55,009 nt of DNA from an uncultured Pseudoxanthomonas sp. (GCA_937975725.1 CALJUL010000108.1:1-55009); one strand, 5' to 3'; shown: positions 35,869-43,603, numbered from the stretch's first letter. Notes: generated by a model from the sequence alone, not told the origin. Program-made: numbers and translations.

Positions 35869-37188
35869 TCAGTCCTCCAGCGTCGCCGGGCGGGTGCGGC
35901 AATGCGCCACGCAGCGCGCGATGTCGGCGAAGTCCTCGATGCCGTACCAGAACACCTTCCACTTCTCCTGCTTATAGCAGCCGTCGGACTCGGCGTAGTA
36001 GAAGATGTTGACCGGGTTGTTGTGGCGCGAGCGCCAGAACAGTTGCGGGTTTTCCTCGCGCATCACGTGCCAGACGGCGCGGCCCAGGCCCTCGCCCTGC
36101 GCGTCGTCGAGCACGGCGAACTTGTCCAGGTAGGCGAAGCCCTCCTCCTGGGTCAGGATCAGCGCGGTGCGGTAGTTCTCGCTGACGTAGAGGCGGTGCG
36201 GCCGCGTGCGCTCGAAGTAGTCCGGCAGCAGCCGGCGGCCGAAGCTGGACTCGATCAGCGTGCGCATGCGCGCCAGGTCCACGCCGTCCCACGAGCCCTC
36301 GAAGCGCAGCACGCGCTCGCCGCGGCGCACCAGGGTGCCCGAGCCCTTGTGGGTGAACAGCTCCTTGGCCAGTTCCGCCGGCCGGGTGATCGACACCGAC
36401 GAGGTCAGCGGCAGCCTGTCCAGCAGGTCCTTGATCTGCTCGATCTTCACCCGCATGCCGCCGTTGATCCACGGCTGCGCCATCAGCTCGTCGTACTCGG
36501 TGGACAGGTTGATCGAGTCGATCACCTTGCCCTCCGCGTCCAGCAGGCCGCCGGTGCCGGTCAGGAAGATGATCTTGTACGGCTGCAGCACCTGCACCAG
36601 TTCGTTGGCGGCGAAGTCGGCGTTGATGTTGAGGATCTGCCCGACGGCGGTCTCGCCCATGCTGGCGATCACCGGGATGGAGCCGGCCTTCAGGCTGGCC
36701 TCGATCAGCGCCAGGTTGATGCCGGTGACATCGCCGACCAGGCCGTAGGTGGCCTGGTCCTTGAACTGCGCCTCGAACACGCCGGACACGATGGAGGTGG
36801 CGCGCGCGCCGCCCTGCTGCAAGGCCTCCACCAGCGCCAGGTTCTGCTGCAGGAACACCTTGCGCACGATGGCCAGCACGTCCGGCGTGGTCACGCGCAG
36901 GCCGTTGACGGTCTGCTTGGTGATGCCGGCGGCGTTCATCTCCTCGTCGAGCTGCGGGCCGGCGCCGTGCACGACGATGGGGGTCAGGCCGACTTCCTGC
37001 AGGAAGGTCAGCGAGGACGTCAGCGCCTCCAGGTCGTCGCGCAGCACCGCCCCGCCCACCTTGACCACGGCGAAGCGCTTGGCGTCGAGCTGCGAGAAGC
37101 GCTTGACGTACTGCGAGATCTCCTTGGCGCTGGCCATGCTGGAGAGCAGGCGGATGATGGTCTGGCGGGTTTGCTTGTTCGATTGCAT
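35869..37188 (-). CDS. argB: Bifunctional N-acetylglutamate synthase / acetylglutamate kinase
   Basis: A 439-residue fusion. Residues from about 35 to 285 form the kinase (FAVVKVGGAVL, VVHGAGPQLDEEM, FLTGTGGLLD, NGGMRVKIEQI). From about 290 on is a vertebrate-type GNAT domain for N-acetylglutamate synthesis (ERVLRFEGSWDGVDLARM, YRTALILTQEEGFAYLDKFA, GLGRAVWHVMREENPQLFWR). Such NAGS/K fusions are known from Xanthomonas and resemble animal NAGS. The protein thus covers the first two steps of arginine synthesis, and arginine inhibition is expected. No separate argA or argJ is in the operon. Confidence 0.93.
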   Translation of the reverse strand: MQSNKQTRQTIIRLLSSMASAKEISQYVKRFSQLDAKRFAVVKVGGAVLRDDLEALTSSLTFLQEVGLTPIVVHGAGPQLDEEMNAAGITKQTVNGLRVTTPDVLAIVRKVFLQQNLALVEALQQGGARATSIVSGVFEAQFKDQATYGLVGDVTGINLALIEASLKAGSIPVIASMGETAVGQILNINADFAANELVQVLQPYKIIFLTGTGGLLDAEGKVIDSINLSTEYDELMAQPWINGGMRVKIEQIKDLLDRLPLTSSVSITRPAELAKELFTHKGSGTLVRRGERVLRFEGSWDGVDLARMRTLIESSFGRRLLPDYFERTRPHRLYVSENYRTALILTQEEGFAYLDKFAVLDDAQGEGLGRAVWHVMREENPQLFWRSRHNNPVNIFYYAESDGCYKQEKWKVFWYGIEDFADIARCVAHCRTRPATLED

Positions 37189-37206
37189 CGTTGTTTCGTT
37201 GTCGTC

Positions 37207-37267
37207 GTAGGAGGGGCTTCAGCCCCGACTGCCATCTCCGCAGGTCGGGGCCGAAGCCCCTCCTGCA
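37207..37267. repeat. Inverted pair of GTAGGAGGGGC palindromes between argE and argB
   Basis: GTAGGAGGGGCTTCAGCCCC at 37207 (to 37229) is met by an inverse copy at 37244-37267 with two changes, 14 bases apart. The right copy ends one base before the argE stop complement. Confidence 0.8.
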
Positions 37268-37268
37268 G

Positions 37269-38369
37269 TCAATCGGTTTTGCCGAGGATGCGCGCCACGC
37301 TATCGGCATAGCGTTGCAGTTGTTCCAGCGCCACCCATTCGTCCGCCGTGTGCGCCTGGGCGATGTCGCCCGGGCCGTAGACGAAAGCGGTCAAGCCGGC
37401 CTGCGAGAACAGCGACGCTTCGGTCCAGAAGTCCACCGCGTTACCGATCGGCAGGCCGAGCTCGTCGGCCAGGTCGCGCGCGGCCAGCCGGCGCTCCTCG
37501 GCGCGGGCCACGTCGCCGGAAGGCAGCGAGGGGCCGCGGAATGTCTCCTCGTACTCGGCCAGCGCGTCGGCATTGGCGAGCTCGCGGAAGGTCGCGTGCA
37601 ACCCGTCCATGTCCTGCGACGGCAGCGGCCGGAAGCCGAACCGCACCTCGGCGCTGGGCGCGATCATGTTGGCCTTGATGCCGCCTTCGACCCGGCCGAT
37701 GTTGAAACGCAGCCCGGTCAGCCCGCCGAAGCGCGCATGGTGCTGCGCCTGCACGAAATCCAGCGCGCCCGTGCCCCAGCGCATCGCGTTGTGCAGCGCG
37801 CTCAGCGACAGTGCGTTCTCGGCCGAGGCGTGCCCGGCCTGTCCCTTGAACGCCATCCGCACCGCGCTGATGCCGCGGTGCGCGAGGACGGCCTCGCAGC
37901 GGGTGGGCTCGGCGATGACGGCCTGGCCGAAGCCATGGTCGCGCGCAAGGAAGGCGGCGATGCAGCGCGGGTCGTTCGCTTCCTCGTCGGTACTGAACAG
38001 GAACGCGGCGTCGCCCTGCGTCGCCTGCGCCGCGGCCACCAGCGCCGCCGCCGCGCCCTTGATGTCGCAGGCGCCCAGGCCGATGGCGCGGTCGTCCTGC
38101 ACGCGCAGTACGTGCGGATCGGCGCTCCACGCCGGCGAGGACGGCACCGTGTCCAGGTGCACGTTGAACACCCGCTTCGGCTGCCCGCGCACGGCGAAGA
38201 ACGACACCGCGCCGGCGCCGTGGTCGGTCACCTCGATGCGGAAATCCGGCAACTGCGCGCGCAGGTAGTCGAAGATCCCGCCGGTACCTATCTCGCGCGG
38301 CGGATTGCGGGTGTCGAAGGACACCAGGACCTCGAGATGGCGCAGGGTGCTGGCGAGCAACGGGCTCAT
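37269..38369 (-). CDS. argE: N-acetylcitrulline/acetylornithine deacetylase
   Basis: A 366-residue M20-family metallohydrolase. The metal ligands appear in VFNVHLDTVP, GLGACDIKGAAAAL, FSTDEEANDPR and AVIAEPT, and a late His is in DIAQAHTADEWV. A dimerisation domain is in the middle. In organisms with AOTCase the natural substrate is N-acetyl-L-citrulline rather than N-acetylornithine; because argF' is in the same operon I expect that here. It overlaps the preceding GNAT gene by four bases. Confidence 0.92.
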   Translation of the reverse strand: MSPLLASTLRHLEVLVSFDTRNPPREIGTGGIFDYLRAQLPDFRIEVTDHGAGAVSFFAVRGQPKRVFNVHLDTVPSSPAWSADPHVLRVQDDRAIGLGACDIKGAAAALVAAAQATQGDAAFLFSTDEEANDPRCIAAFLARDHGFGQAVIAEPTRCEAVLAHRGISAVRMAFKGQAGHASAENALSLSALHNAMRWGTGALDFVQAQHHARFGGLTGLRFNIGRVEGGIKANMIAPSAEVRFGFRPLPSQDMDGLHATFRELANADALAEYEETFRGPSLPSGDVARAEERRLAARDLADELGLPIGNAVDFWTEASLFSQAGLTAFVYGPGDIAQAHTADEWVALEQLQRYADSVARILGKTD

Positions 38370-38797
38370 GCAGCCACCGCATGGATATCGGGCACGAGGA
38401 TCTCCATCAGGGTATCGGGGTGCTTGGGCGCGGCGAAGCCGCAGCCCGCATAGAGGCCATGCGCATCGCGCGTGGCCAGCGTGAACCGGCGCAGGCCCTG
38501 CAGGTCCGGATGCGCCATCACCGCCCGCAGCAGCGCCTTGCCGTAGCCGTTGCCGCGCTGCTCAGGCAGCACGAAGACATCGACCAGGTTGGCGAAGGTC
38601 GCCCGGTCGGTGACGACGCGCGCGAAGGCGACCTGCGCTCCGCCGGCATAGCCGCCGAAGCACAGGGAATGCGTGATCGAGCGCCGCACGCGCGCCTCGT
38701 CGATGCCCAGCGCCCAGGCCGATTGCGTCGACAGGAAGCGGTGGATCATCCCGACGTCGAGCTCGGCGGGATCGGTGCTGATGCGCAGCCGGTCCAT
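38366..38797 (-). CDS. Small GNAT acetyltransferase in the arg operon
   Basis: A 143-residue GNAT protein. The acetyl-CoA pocket motif is DVFVLPEQRGNGYGKALLRA; the C-terminus has LATRDAHGLYAGCGFAAP. The N-terminal STDPAELDVGMIHRFLS is of the type seen in small putative N-acetyltransferases. It lies seven bases after argG and overlaps argE by four. Acceptor unknown; its fixed place beside argE suggests action on an amino-acid intermediate, but this is inference. Confidence 0.8.
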   Translation of the reverse strand: MDRLRISTDPAELDVGMIHRFLSTQSAWALGIDEARVRRSITHSLCFGGYAGGAQVAFARVVTDRATFANLVDVFVLPEQRGNGYGKALLRAVMAHPDLQGLRRFTLATRDAHGLYAGCGFAAPKHPDTLMEILVPDIHAVAA

Positions 38798-38804
38798 GCA
38801 GTCC

Positions 38805-40001
38805 TCAGCGGTTGATCTCGGCCCACAGGGTCGAGCTCATGCCGAACAGCTTGATGAAGCCTTCCGCTTCCTCCACGCCCCAGTCCGCGGACTGCGCGTA
38901 GGTGGCGCCCTTGGCGTTGAGCAGGTGCGGCGACTTCACCGCCACCGCATCCACGCGCGCGCCGCGGGTCTCCAGCACCACCTCGCCGTTGACGGTGGCC
39001 TGCGAGGACGCCAGGAACGCCTCCAGGTCGGCCTTCAGCGGGTCGTGGTAGAAGCCTTCGTAGACCAGTTCCACCCACTTGCGCGCCACCTCGGGCTTGA
39101 AGCGGTTCTGCTGCTTGCTCAGCACGGCCTCCTCCAGCGCGCGGTGCGCGGCCAGCAGCGCCACCAGGCCGGGCGCTTCGTACACGATGCGGCCCTTCAG
39201 GCCGATCACGGTGTCGCCGGTGTACATGCCGCGGCCCACGCCGTAGGGCGCGAACAGCTTGTTGAGCCTGGCCAGGATCTGCGCGCCCGGCAACGGCTTG
39301 CCGTCCAGCTCGACCGCCTCGCCGTTGGCGAACTTCAGGCTGACGGTCAGCGGCTCGGTCGGCCACGCGCTGCGCGGCGCGCACCAGCCGCGCGCGCCTT
39401 CGCCGGGCGCTTCCCACTTGTCGATCTCGCCGCCGGACATGGTCACGCCCAGCAGGTTCTCGTTGATCGTGTAGGCCTTCTGCTTGGCACGCACGCCGAA
39501 ACCGCGTTCTTCCAGATACTGCTGCTCGTAGGCGCGGGTCTGTGTGTGTTCCTTCTGGATCTCGCGGATCGGCGCCACGATGCGGTAGTCGCCGCTGGCC
39601 TTGACCGCCAGGTCGAAGCGCACCTGGTCGTTGCCCATGCCGGTGCAACCGTGGGCGATGGCGTTGGTGCCCAGCTCGGCGGCGCGCGCGAGCGCGGCAT
39701 CGACGATCAGGTAGCGGTCGGAGACCAGCAGCGGGTACTGGCCCTGGTAGCCCTCGCCCGCCCACACGAACGGCTTGACGAAACCGTTCCAGATCGCCGG
39801 ACCACCATCGACGGTGCGGTGGCTGGCGACGCCCAGTTCGGCCGCGCGCTTCTCGATGAAGTCGCGTTCCTCGTCGTCCACGCCGCCGGTGTCGGCGAAC
39901 ACGGTGTGCACGTTCCAGCCGCGCTCCTTCAGGTAGGGCACGCAGAAACTGGTGTCGAGGCCGCCGGAAAAGGCGAGGACGATGTCTTTGGACTGGTTCA
40001 T
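38805..40001 (-). CDS. argG: Argininosuccinate synthase
   Basis: A 398-residue ATP-dependent enzyme that joins citrulline and aspartate. The ATP loop is LAFSGGLDTSFCVPYL. Other conserved runs are AHGCTGMGNDQVRFD, APIREIQ and GRGMYTGDTVIGLKGR. In this pathway citrulline comes from deacetylation of acetylcitrulline by ArgE. It is separated from argF' by 130 bases occupied by heptad-repeat element B. Confidence 0.96.
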   Translation of the reverse strand: MNQSKDIVLAFSGGLDTSFCVPYLKERGWNVHTVFADTGGVDDEERDFIEKRAAELGVASHRTVDGGPAIWNGFVKPFVWAGEGYQGQYPLLVSDRYLIVDAALARAAELGTNAIAHGCTGMGNDQVRFDLAVKASGDYRIVAPIREIQKEHTQTRAYEQQYLEERGFGVRAKQKAYTINENLLGVTMSGGEIDKWEAPGEGARGWCAPRSAWPTEPLTVSLKFANGEAVELDGKPLPGAQILARLNKLFAPYGVGRGMYTGDTVIGLKGRIVYEAPGLVALLAAHRALEEAVLSKQQNRFKPEVARKWVELVYEGFYHDPLKADLEAFLASSQATVNGEVVLETRGARVDAVAVKSPHLLNAKGATYAQSADWGVEEAEGFIKLFGMSSTLWAEINR

Positions 40002-40020
40002 GGGGGCTTTGGGAAGAAGT

Positions 40021-40136
40021 GAGTGGAGAGGAGTGAGAAGTGAGAAGCGAGGAGTGAGTGGGAGCGGGGTTGCGGGAGAAGTTGGGGAGCAAGCGCTTTT
40101 CGCTCACTCCTCACTTCTCACTCCTCTCCGCTCACC
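40021..40136. repeat. Heptad-repeat inverted element B (argF'-argG gap)
   Basis: Six heptads of GAGRAGT type (40021-40062: GAGTGGA, GAGGAGT, GAGAAGT, GAGAAGC, GAGGAGT, GAGTGGG) face an inverse array, CACTCCTCACTTCTCACTCC and flanks, at about 40102-40136. Between them lies AGCGCTTTTC (40092-40101), the same ten bases as in element A. The right array covers the argF' stop codon (complement at 40132-40134), so the end of that protein is set by the repeat. Confidence 0.75.
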
Positions 40137-41136
40137 CTTGCACCAGCGCGGCCATGATGGCCTTTTGCACGTGCAGGCGGTTCTCCGCTTCGTCGATGGC
40201 GATGCAGTTGGGCGAATCCATCACCGCGTCGCTGGCCTTGACGTTGCGGCGCAGCGGCAGGCAGTGGCTGAAGACGCCGTTGTTGGTCAGCGCCATCTTG
40301 GCCTCGTCGACCATGAAGTGCTTGTACCGGTCGCGGATGGGCTTCTCGGGCGCCCAGTTGCCGAAGAACGGCAGCGCGCCCCAGCTCTTGGCGTAGACCA
40401 CGTCGGCGCCGCGGTAGGCGCTCTCGATGTCGTGGCTGACGGTCAGCGAGCCGCCGCTCTCGGCCACGTTCTGCTCGGCCCAGCCCATGTAGCGCTCGTC
40501 CAGCACGTAGTCCGACGTCGGGCACAGCAGGGTCACATCCATGCCCAGGCGGGTGGCGATGGTCAGCGCCGAGTTCGCCACCGCGGTGTTGAGCGGCTTG
40601 GGGTGGTAGGTCCAGGTGAGCACGTACTTCTTGCCGCGCAGGTCGGACGTACCGAAGTGCTCCTGCAGCGCCAGCGCGTGCGCCAGTTCCTGGCAGGGAT
40701 GGGTGATCGTCTCCATGTTGATCACCGGCACCGGCGAATACTTGGCGAACGACTTCAGCACGATGTCCTGGCGGTCGTAGGCCCAGTCCACGAACTTCGG
40801 GAACGCGCGCACGCCGATCAGGTCGACGTAGCGGCCCAGCACCTTCGCCACCTCGGCGATGTGCTCCTCGGTGTCGCCGTCCATCACCGTGCCCAGGTCG
40901 AACTCGATCGGCCACGCGTCCTTGCCCGGCTGCAGCACCACCGCGTGGCCGCCGAGCTGGAACGCGCCCAGCTCGAAGCTGGTGCGGGTGCGCATGGACG
41001 GATTGAAGAACACCAGGGCGATGGACCTGCCCTTCAGCGCGTCGCCCAGCTTGTGCTGCTTGTACAGCGCGGCCTGCGTCAGCAGGGCGTCCAGTTCGCT
41101 GCGGCTCCAGTCCTGCGTGTTCAAGAAGTGCTTCAT
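40132..41136 (-). CDS. argF': N-acetylornithine carbamoyltransferase (AOTCase)
   Basis: A 334-residue carbamoyltransferase that uses N-acetylornithine, not ornithine, to make N-acetylcitrulline. The carbamoyl-phosphate loop is NPSMRTRTSF (45-54). Trp75 (GKDAWPIEF) and Glu90 (GTVMDGDTEEH) correspond to Trp77 and Glu92 of Xanthomonas campestris AOTCase; Glu92 is the residue that separates acetyl- from succinyl-ornithine enzymes. HPCQE, HCLPLRRN and Lys300 (the carboxylated Lys302 there) are kept. The numbering differs by two because this start is two residues shorter. It is the first structural gene of the arginine operon, behind a probable attenuator. Confidence 0.95.
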   Translation of the reverse strand: MKHFLNTQDWSRSELDALLTQAALYKQHKLGDALKGRSIALVFFNPSMRTRTSFELGAFQLGGHAVVLQPGKDAWPIEFDLGTVMDGDTEEHIAEVAKVLGRYVDLIGVRAFPKFVDWAYDRQDIVLKSFAKYSPVPVINMETITHPCQELAHALALQEHFGTSDLRGKKYVLTWTYHPKPLNTAVANSALTIATRLGMDVTLLCPTSDYVLDERYMGWAEQNVAESGGSLTVSHDIESAYRGADVVYAKSWGALPFFGNWAPEKPIRDRYKHFMVDEAKMALTNNGVFSHCLPLRRNVKASDAVMDSPNCIAIDEAENRLHVQKAIMAALVQG

Positions 41137-41183
41137 TACGGCATCCTGGTTTCGGGAATGTGGCATTGCGGGCGTCTGAAACG

Positions 41184-41264
41184 AAAAAACCCAGCCTCTG
41201 GCTGGGTTCCGTCTAGACAGGTGAAAACGTCCGGGCGACCCAGCTAGGAGCAGGATTCCGGTCG
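41184..41264 (-). promoter_or_regulatory. Arginine attenuator in front of argF'
   Basis: Read on the minus strand. Segment 1 is CGACC (41264-41260), inside the Arg-Pro codons of the leader peptide. Segment 2 is GCTGGGTCG (41244-41236), starting on the last base of the leader stop codon. Segment 3 is AACCCAGCC (41208-41200) and segment 4 is GGCTGGGTT (41196-41188), followed by four more T. 1 can pair with 2 (5 bp), 2 with 3 (GCTGGGT with ACCCAGC, 7 bp), and 3 with 4 (9 bp, intrinsic terminator). A ribosome stalled on Arg codons would cover 1 and let 2 pair with 3; a ribosome at the stop codon would cover 2 and let the terminator form. Confidence 0.75.
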
Positions 41265-41336
41265 ACGCGCACGCGAGGTCATGCCCGAGGCCTGGCGGGC
41301 CGCGCTGTCGGCATGGGCGTGTGCGTTCATCTTCAT
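41244..41336 (-). CDS. Arginine-rich leader peptide of the arg operon
   Basis: A 30-residue frame, MKMNAHAHADSAARQASG then MTSRARRPESCS. A second in-frame ATG at 41282 would give only the 12-residue end, with AGG eight bases upstream. In either case three Arg codons (CGT, CGT, CGA) fall within four positions shortly before the TAG stop. The stop is followed at once by the antiterminator segment of the attenuator. Such a cluster beside an arg operon is what a stalling peptide needs. A weak promoter (TTGCGC, 17 bases, GAGCAT; 41373-41345) would start RNA close to 41338. The longer form would then be nearly leaderless, so which start is used is open. Confidence 0.6.
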   Translation of the reverse strand: MKMNAHAHADSAARQASGMTSRARRPESCS

Positions 41337-41392
41337 GGGCGCGAATGCTCGCACGTGCTGCGGCGCAGCGCAAGGCTTCCGCGACGAAAGCG

Positions 41393-41893
41393 TCAGGGGG
41401 TGCTGGCCGTGGGTTGCGGCGGGGCCACGTAGGGCATCACCGAGATCCGGATGCGCAGGCGATTGCCCGGGTCCTCGGCCAGGCGCGAGCGGTACTTCAC
41501 GCCCTTGTAGATGTAGTCCACGTCGTAGGCGATGGGGCGCTGGAACTCGCGCTCCACCGGCACAGTGCGGCAGTTGACCCGGACCGTGGCCACCGGCGGC
41601 TCGGCGGCCGGCTCTTCGGACTTGGCGTCGCTGAACCAGCCGCGCACCGAGCTGACCATCTTCGACCAGCGCCCCTGCTCCTCGTCCGACGGCTTCTCGG
41701 GGCGCTGCACGGGAATCTCGTCGCACTGCTGCTCGGTGCGGGTGGCCCGCAGGGTCTGGTAGACCGGCTCCACGTTCAGCACCTGCGCATAGTCCAGGCG
41801 GACGTTCTCCGCCTGCACCACCCGTTCCTGCGCCGATGCGGCGTTGGCCGTGAGCAGGAGGAGCGCGAGCGTGTGCAGGCGGAAGCGGTGCAT
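41393..41893 (-). CDS. Secreted protein, related in layout to 17-kDa surface antigens
   Basis: A 166-residue protein with a signal peptide (LHTLALLLLTANAASAQ). The N-terminal part, YAQVLNVEPVYQTLRATRTEQQCDE, and the C-terminal part, VNCRTVPVEREFQRPIAYDV followed by DYIYKGVKYRSRLAEDPGNR, resemble the two halves that flank the glycine zipper in SlyB/17-kDa antigen-type proteins. Here the middle is a charged linker (EKPSDEEQGRWSKMVSSVRG) without any glycine zipper. Function unknown. It ends upstream of the arg leader on the same strand and is divergent from cysS. Confidence 0.55.
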   Translation of the reverse strand: MHRFRLHTLALLLLTANAASAQERVVQAENVRLDYAQVLNVEPVYQTLRATRTEQQCDEIPVQRPEKPSDEEQGRWSKMVSSVRGWFSDAKSEEPAAEPPVATVRVNCRTVPVEREFQRPIAYDVDYIYKGVKYRSRLAEDPGNRLRIRISVMPYVAPPQPTASTP

Positions 41894-42001
41894 GTGGCCT
41901 TGAAGTGGTATCCCGGTGTCACAGTGTAGGCAGTGCGCCTTGAGTGGGGCTGAACACCGGCCCCGCGGCCGGCACCGGTGAACCGCGCGGCCCGCAGACG
42001 G

Positions 42002-42007
42002 TAGAAT
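42002..42007 (+). promoter_or_regulatory. Candidate -10 box for cysS
   Basis: TAGAAT lies 27 bases before the cysS ATG. The hexamer 17 bases upstream (TGAACC) matches a -35 poorly, so only the -10 is suggested. Confidence 0.4.
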
Positions 42008-42034
42008 CCCCGGGCTTTCCCCTGCCCCACGCCC

Positions 42035-43408
42035 ATGACCCTGCGCCTGCACAACAACCTCACCCGCCGGGTCGAGGAATTCCGACCGCTCGCCCCCGTT
42101 CCCACGATGTACGTCTGCGGGCCCACGGTCTACAACTACGTCCACATCGGCAACGCCCGCGGCCCGGTGGTGTTCGGCGTGCTGGCGGCCCTGCTGCGCC
42201 GCCGCTACGGGCAGGTGCGCTACGCCCGCAACATCACCGACGTGGACGACAAGATCAACGCCGCCGCCCGGGAACTGGGCGTGGCGATCTCGGCCATCAC
42301 CGACCGCTACGCCGCCGCCTACCGGCAGGACATGGCCGGCCTGGGCGTGACCGGCGAGTTCGCCCCCGACATCGAGCCGGCCGCCACCGCGCACATCCCG
42401 CACATCGTCGCCATGATCGAGCGGCTGATCGAATCCGGCCACGCCTACGCCGCCGAGGGCCACGTGCTGTTCTCGGTGGGCTCCTTCGCCGGATACGGCA
42501 AGCTCTCGCGGCGCGACCCGGAGGAACTGCTGGCCGGCGCGCGCGTTGACGTGGCGCCGTACAAGCGCGACCCGGGCGACTTCGTGCTGTGGAAGCCGTC
42601 CACGCCCGACCTGCCCGGCTGGGATTCGCCCTGGGGCGTGGGCCGGCCGGGCTGGCACATCGAGTGCTCGGCCATGGCCGCCGCCCACCTGGGCGAGACC
42701 ATCGACATCCACGCCGGCGGCGTGGACCTGCAGTTCCCGCACCACGAGAACGAGGTGGCGCAGAGCGAATGCGCCCACGGCGGCCGCACCTTCGCCCGCT
42801 TCTGGCTGCACAACGGCATGCTCAACTTCGGCGGCGCCAAGATGAGCAAGTCGCTGGGCAACATCGAGAAGGTCCACGACCTGTTGCAGCAGCACCCGCC
42901 GGAGGCGTTGCGCCACGCGCTGCTGTCGGCGCACTACCGGCAGCCGCTGGACTGGTCCGAGGCGCTGGTGGAACAGTCGAAGAACACGCTGGACCGGCTG
43001 TACGGCACGCTGCGCGACCTTGCCGGCATCGAGGCCGTCCCGGCCGTGCCCCGCGAGATCGAGGACGCGCTGGACGACGACCTCAACACGCCGCAGGCGC
43101 TGGCCGAGATCGCGCGCATCGCCGCCGAAGCGCGCAAGGTCGGGACCGCCGAGGAAAAGCGGCGCCTGAAGTCGGAACTGCTGGGCGCCGGCCAGGTGCT
43201 GGGCCTGCTCCAGCAGGACCACGCCGCCTGGTTCGCGCGCGGCGCCTCCGGCGACGACGACGCCCGCATCCAGGCGCTGATCGACGAGCGCATCGCCGCC
43301 AAGCAGGCCCGCGACTTCGCCCGCGCCGACGCGATCCGGGACCAACTGGCCGCCGAGGGCATCCTGCTGGAAGACACGCCGCAGGGCGTGCGCTGGAAGC
43401 GCGCGTGA
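42035..43408 (+). CDS. cysS: Cysteinyl-tRNA synthetase
   Basis: A 457-residue class I synthetase. It has the HIGH-type motif in YVHIGNARG and the KMSKS motif in GAKMSKSLGN. Zinc-binding Cys/His residues are in MYVCGPTVYN, HIECSAMA and the HHENE run. An anticodon-binding helical region and a short C-terminal domain (IDERIAAKQARDFARADAIR) complete it. Length is normal. It is divergent from the secreted protein gene and followed by GTAGGAG palindromes. Confidence 0.97.
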   Translation: MTLRLHNNLTRRVEEFRPLAPVPTMYVCGPTVYNYVHIGNARGPVVFGVLAALLRRRYGQVRYARNITDVDDKINAAARELGVAISAITDRYAAAYRQDMAGLGVTGEFAPDIEPAATAHIPHIVAMIERLIESGHAYAAEGHVLFSVGSFAGYGKLSRRDPEELLAGARVDVAPYKRDPGDFVLWKPSTPDLPGWDSPWGVGRPGWHIECSAMAAAHLGETIDIHAGGVDLQFPHHENEVAQSECAHGGRTFARFWLHNGMLNFGGAKMSKSLGNIEKVHDLLQQHPPEALRHALLSAHYRQPLDWSEALVEQSKNTLDRLYGTLRDLAGIEAVPAVPREIEDALDDDLNTPQALAEIARIAAEARKVGTAEEKRRLKSELLGAGQVLGLLQQDHAAWFARGASGDDDARIQALIDERIAAKQARDFARADAIRDQLAAEGILLEDTPQGVRWKRA

Positions 43409-43415
43409 CCGCCCC

Positions 43416-43603
43416 GTAGGAAGGGTTCGGCCCCGACCCGGCGCCCTTTCATCGGCCGGGGCCGGAGCCCCTCCTACAATGTCCCCCCGCCGGCCACGAA
43501 TCCGCCCCGGGCCGCGACCGGCTTCGACGGCCGGATGGCGGATCGTTCCCCTTCCGCGATGCCGTTTCCCCTGCCCCTGGTCGGGGCTGAAGCCCCTCCT
43601 ACA
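43416..43603. repeat. Three GTAGGAG-type palindromes between cysS and sufE
   Basis: A degenerate forward copy (GTAGGAAGGGTTCGGCCCCG, 43416) faces a reverse copy ending at 43478, and a third copy in reverse orientation (GGTCGGGGCTGAAGCCCCTC, from 43579) ends in CTCCTACA at 43603. The last A of that repeat is the A of the sufE start codon. No other feature is visible in the gap. Confidence 0.75.

Noticed and set aside
41137..41400. ArgR box as the control of the arg operon
   Set aside because: I looked for a TGAATN-type inverted motif with ATTCA at the right spacing near the leader and found none; the attenuator explains the region better.
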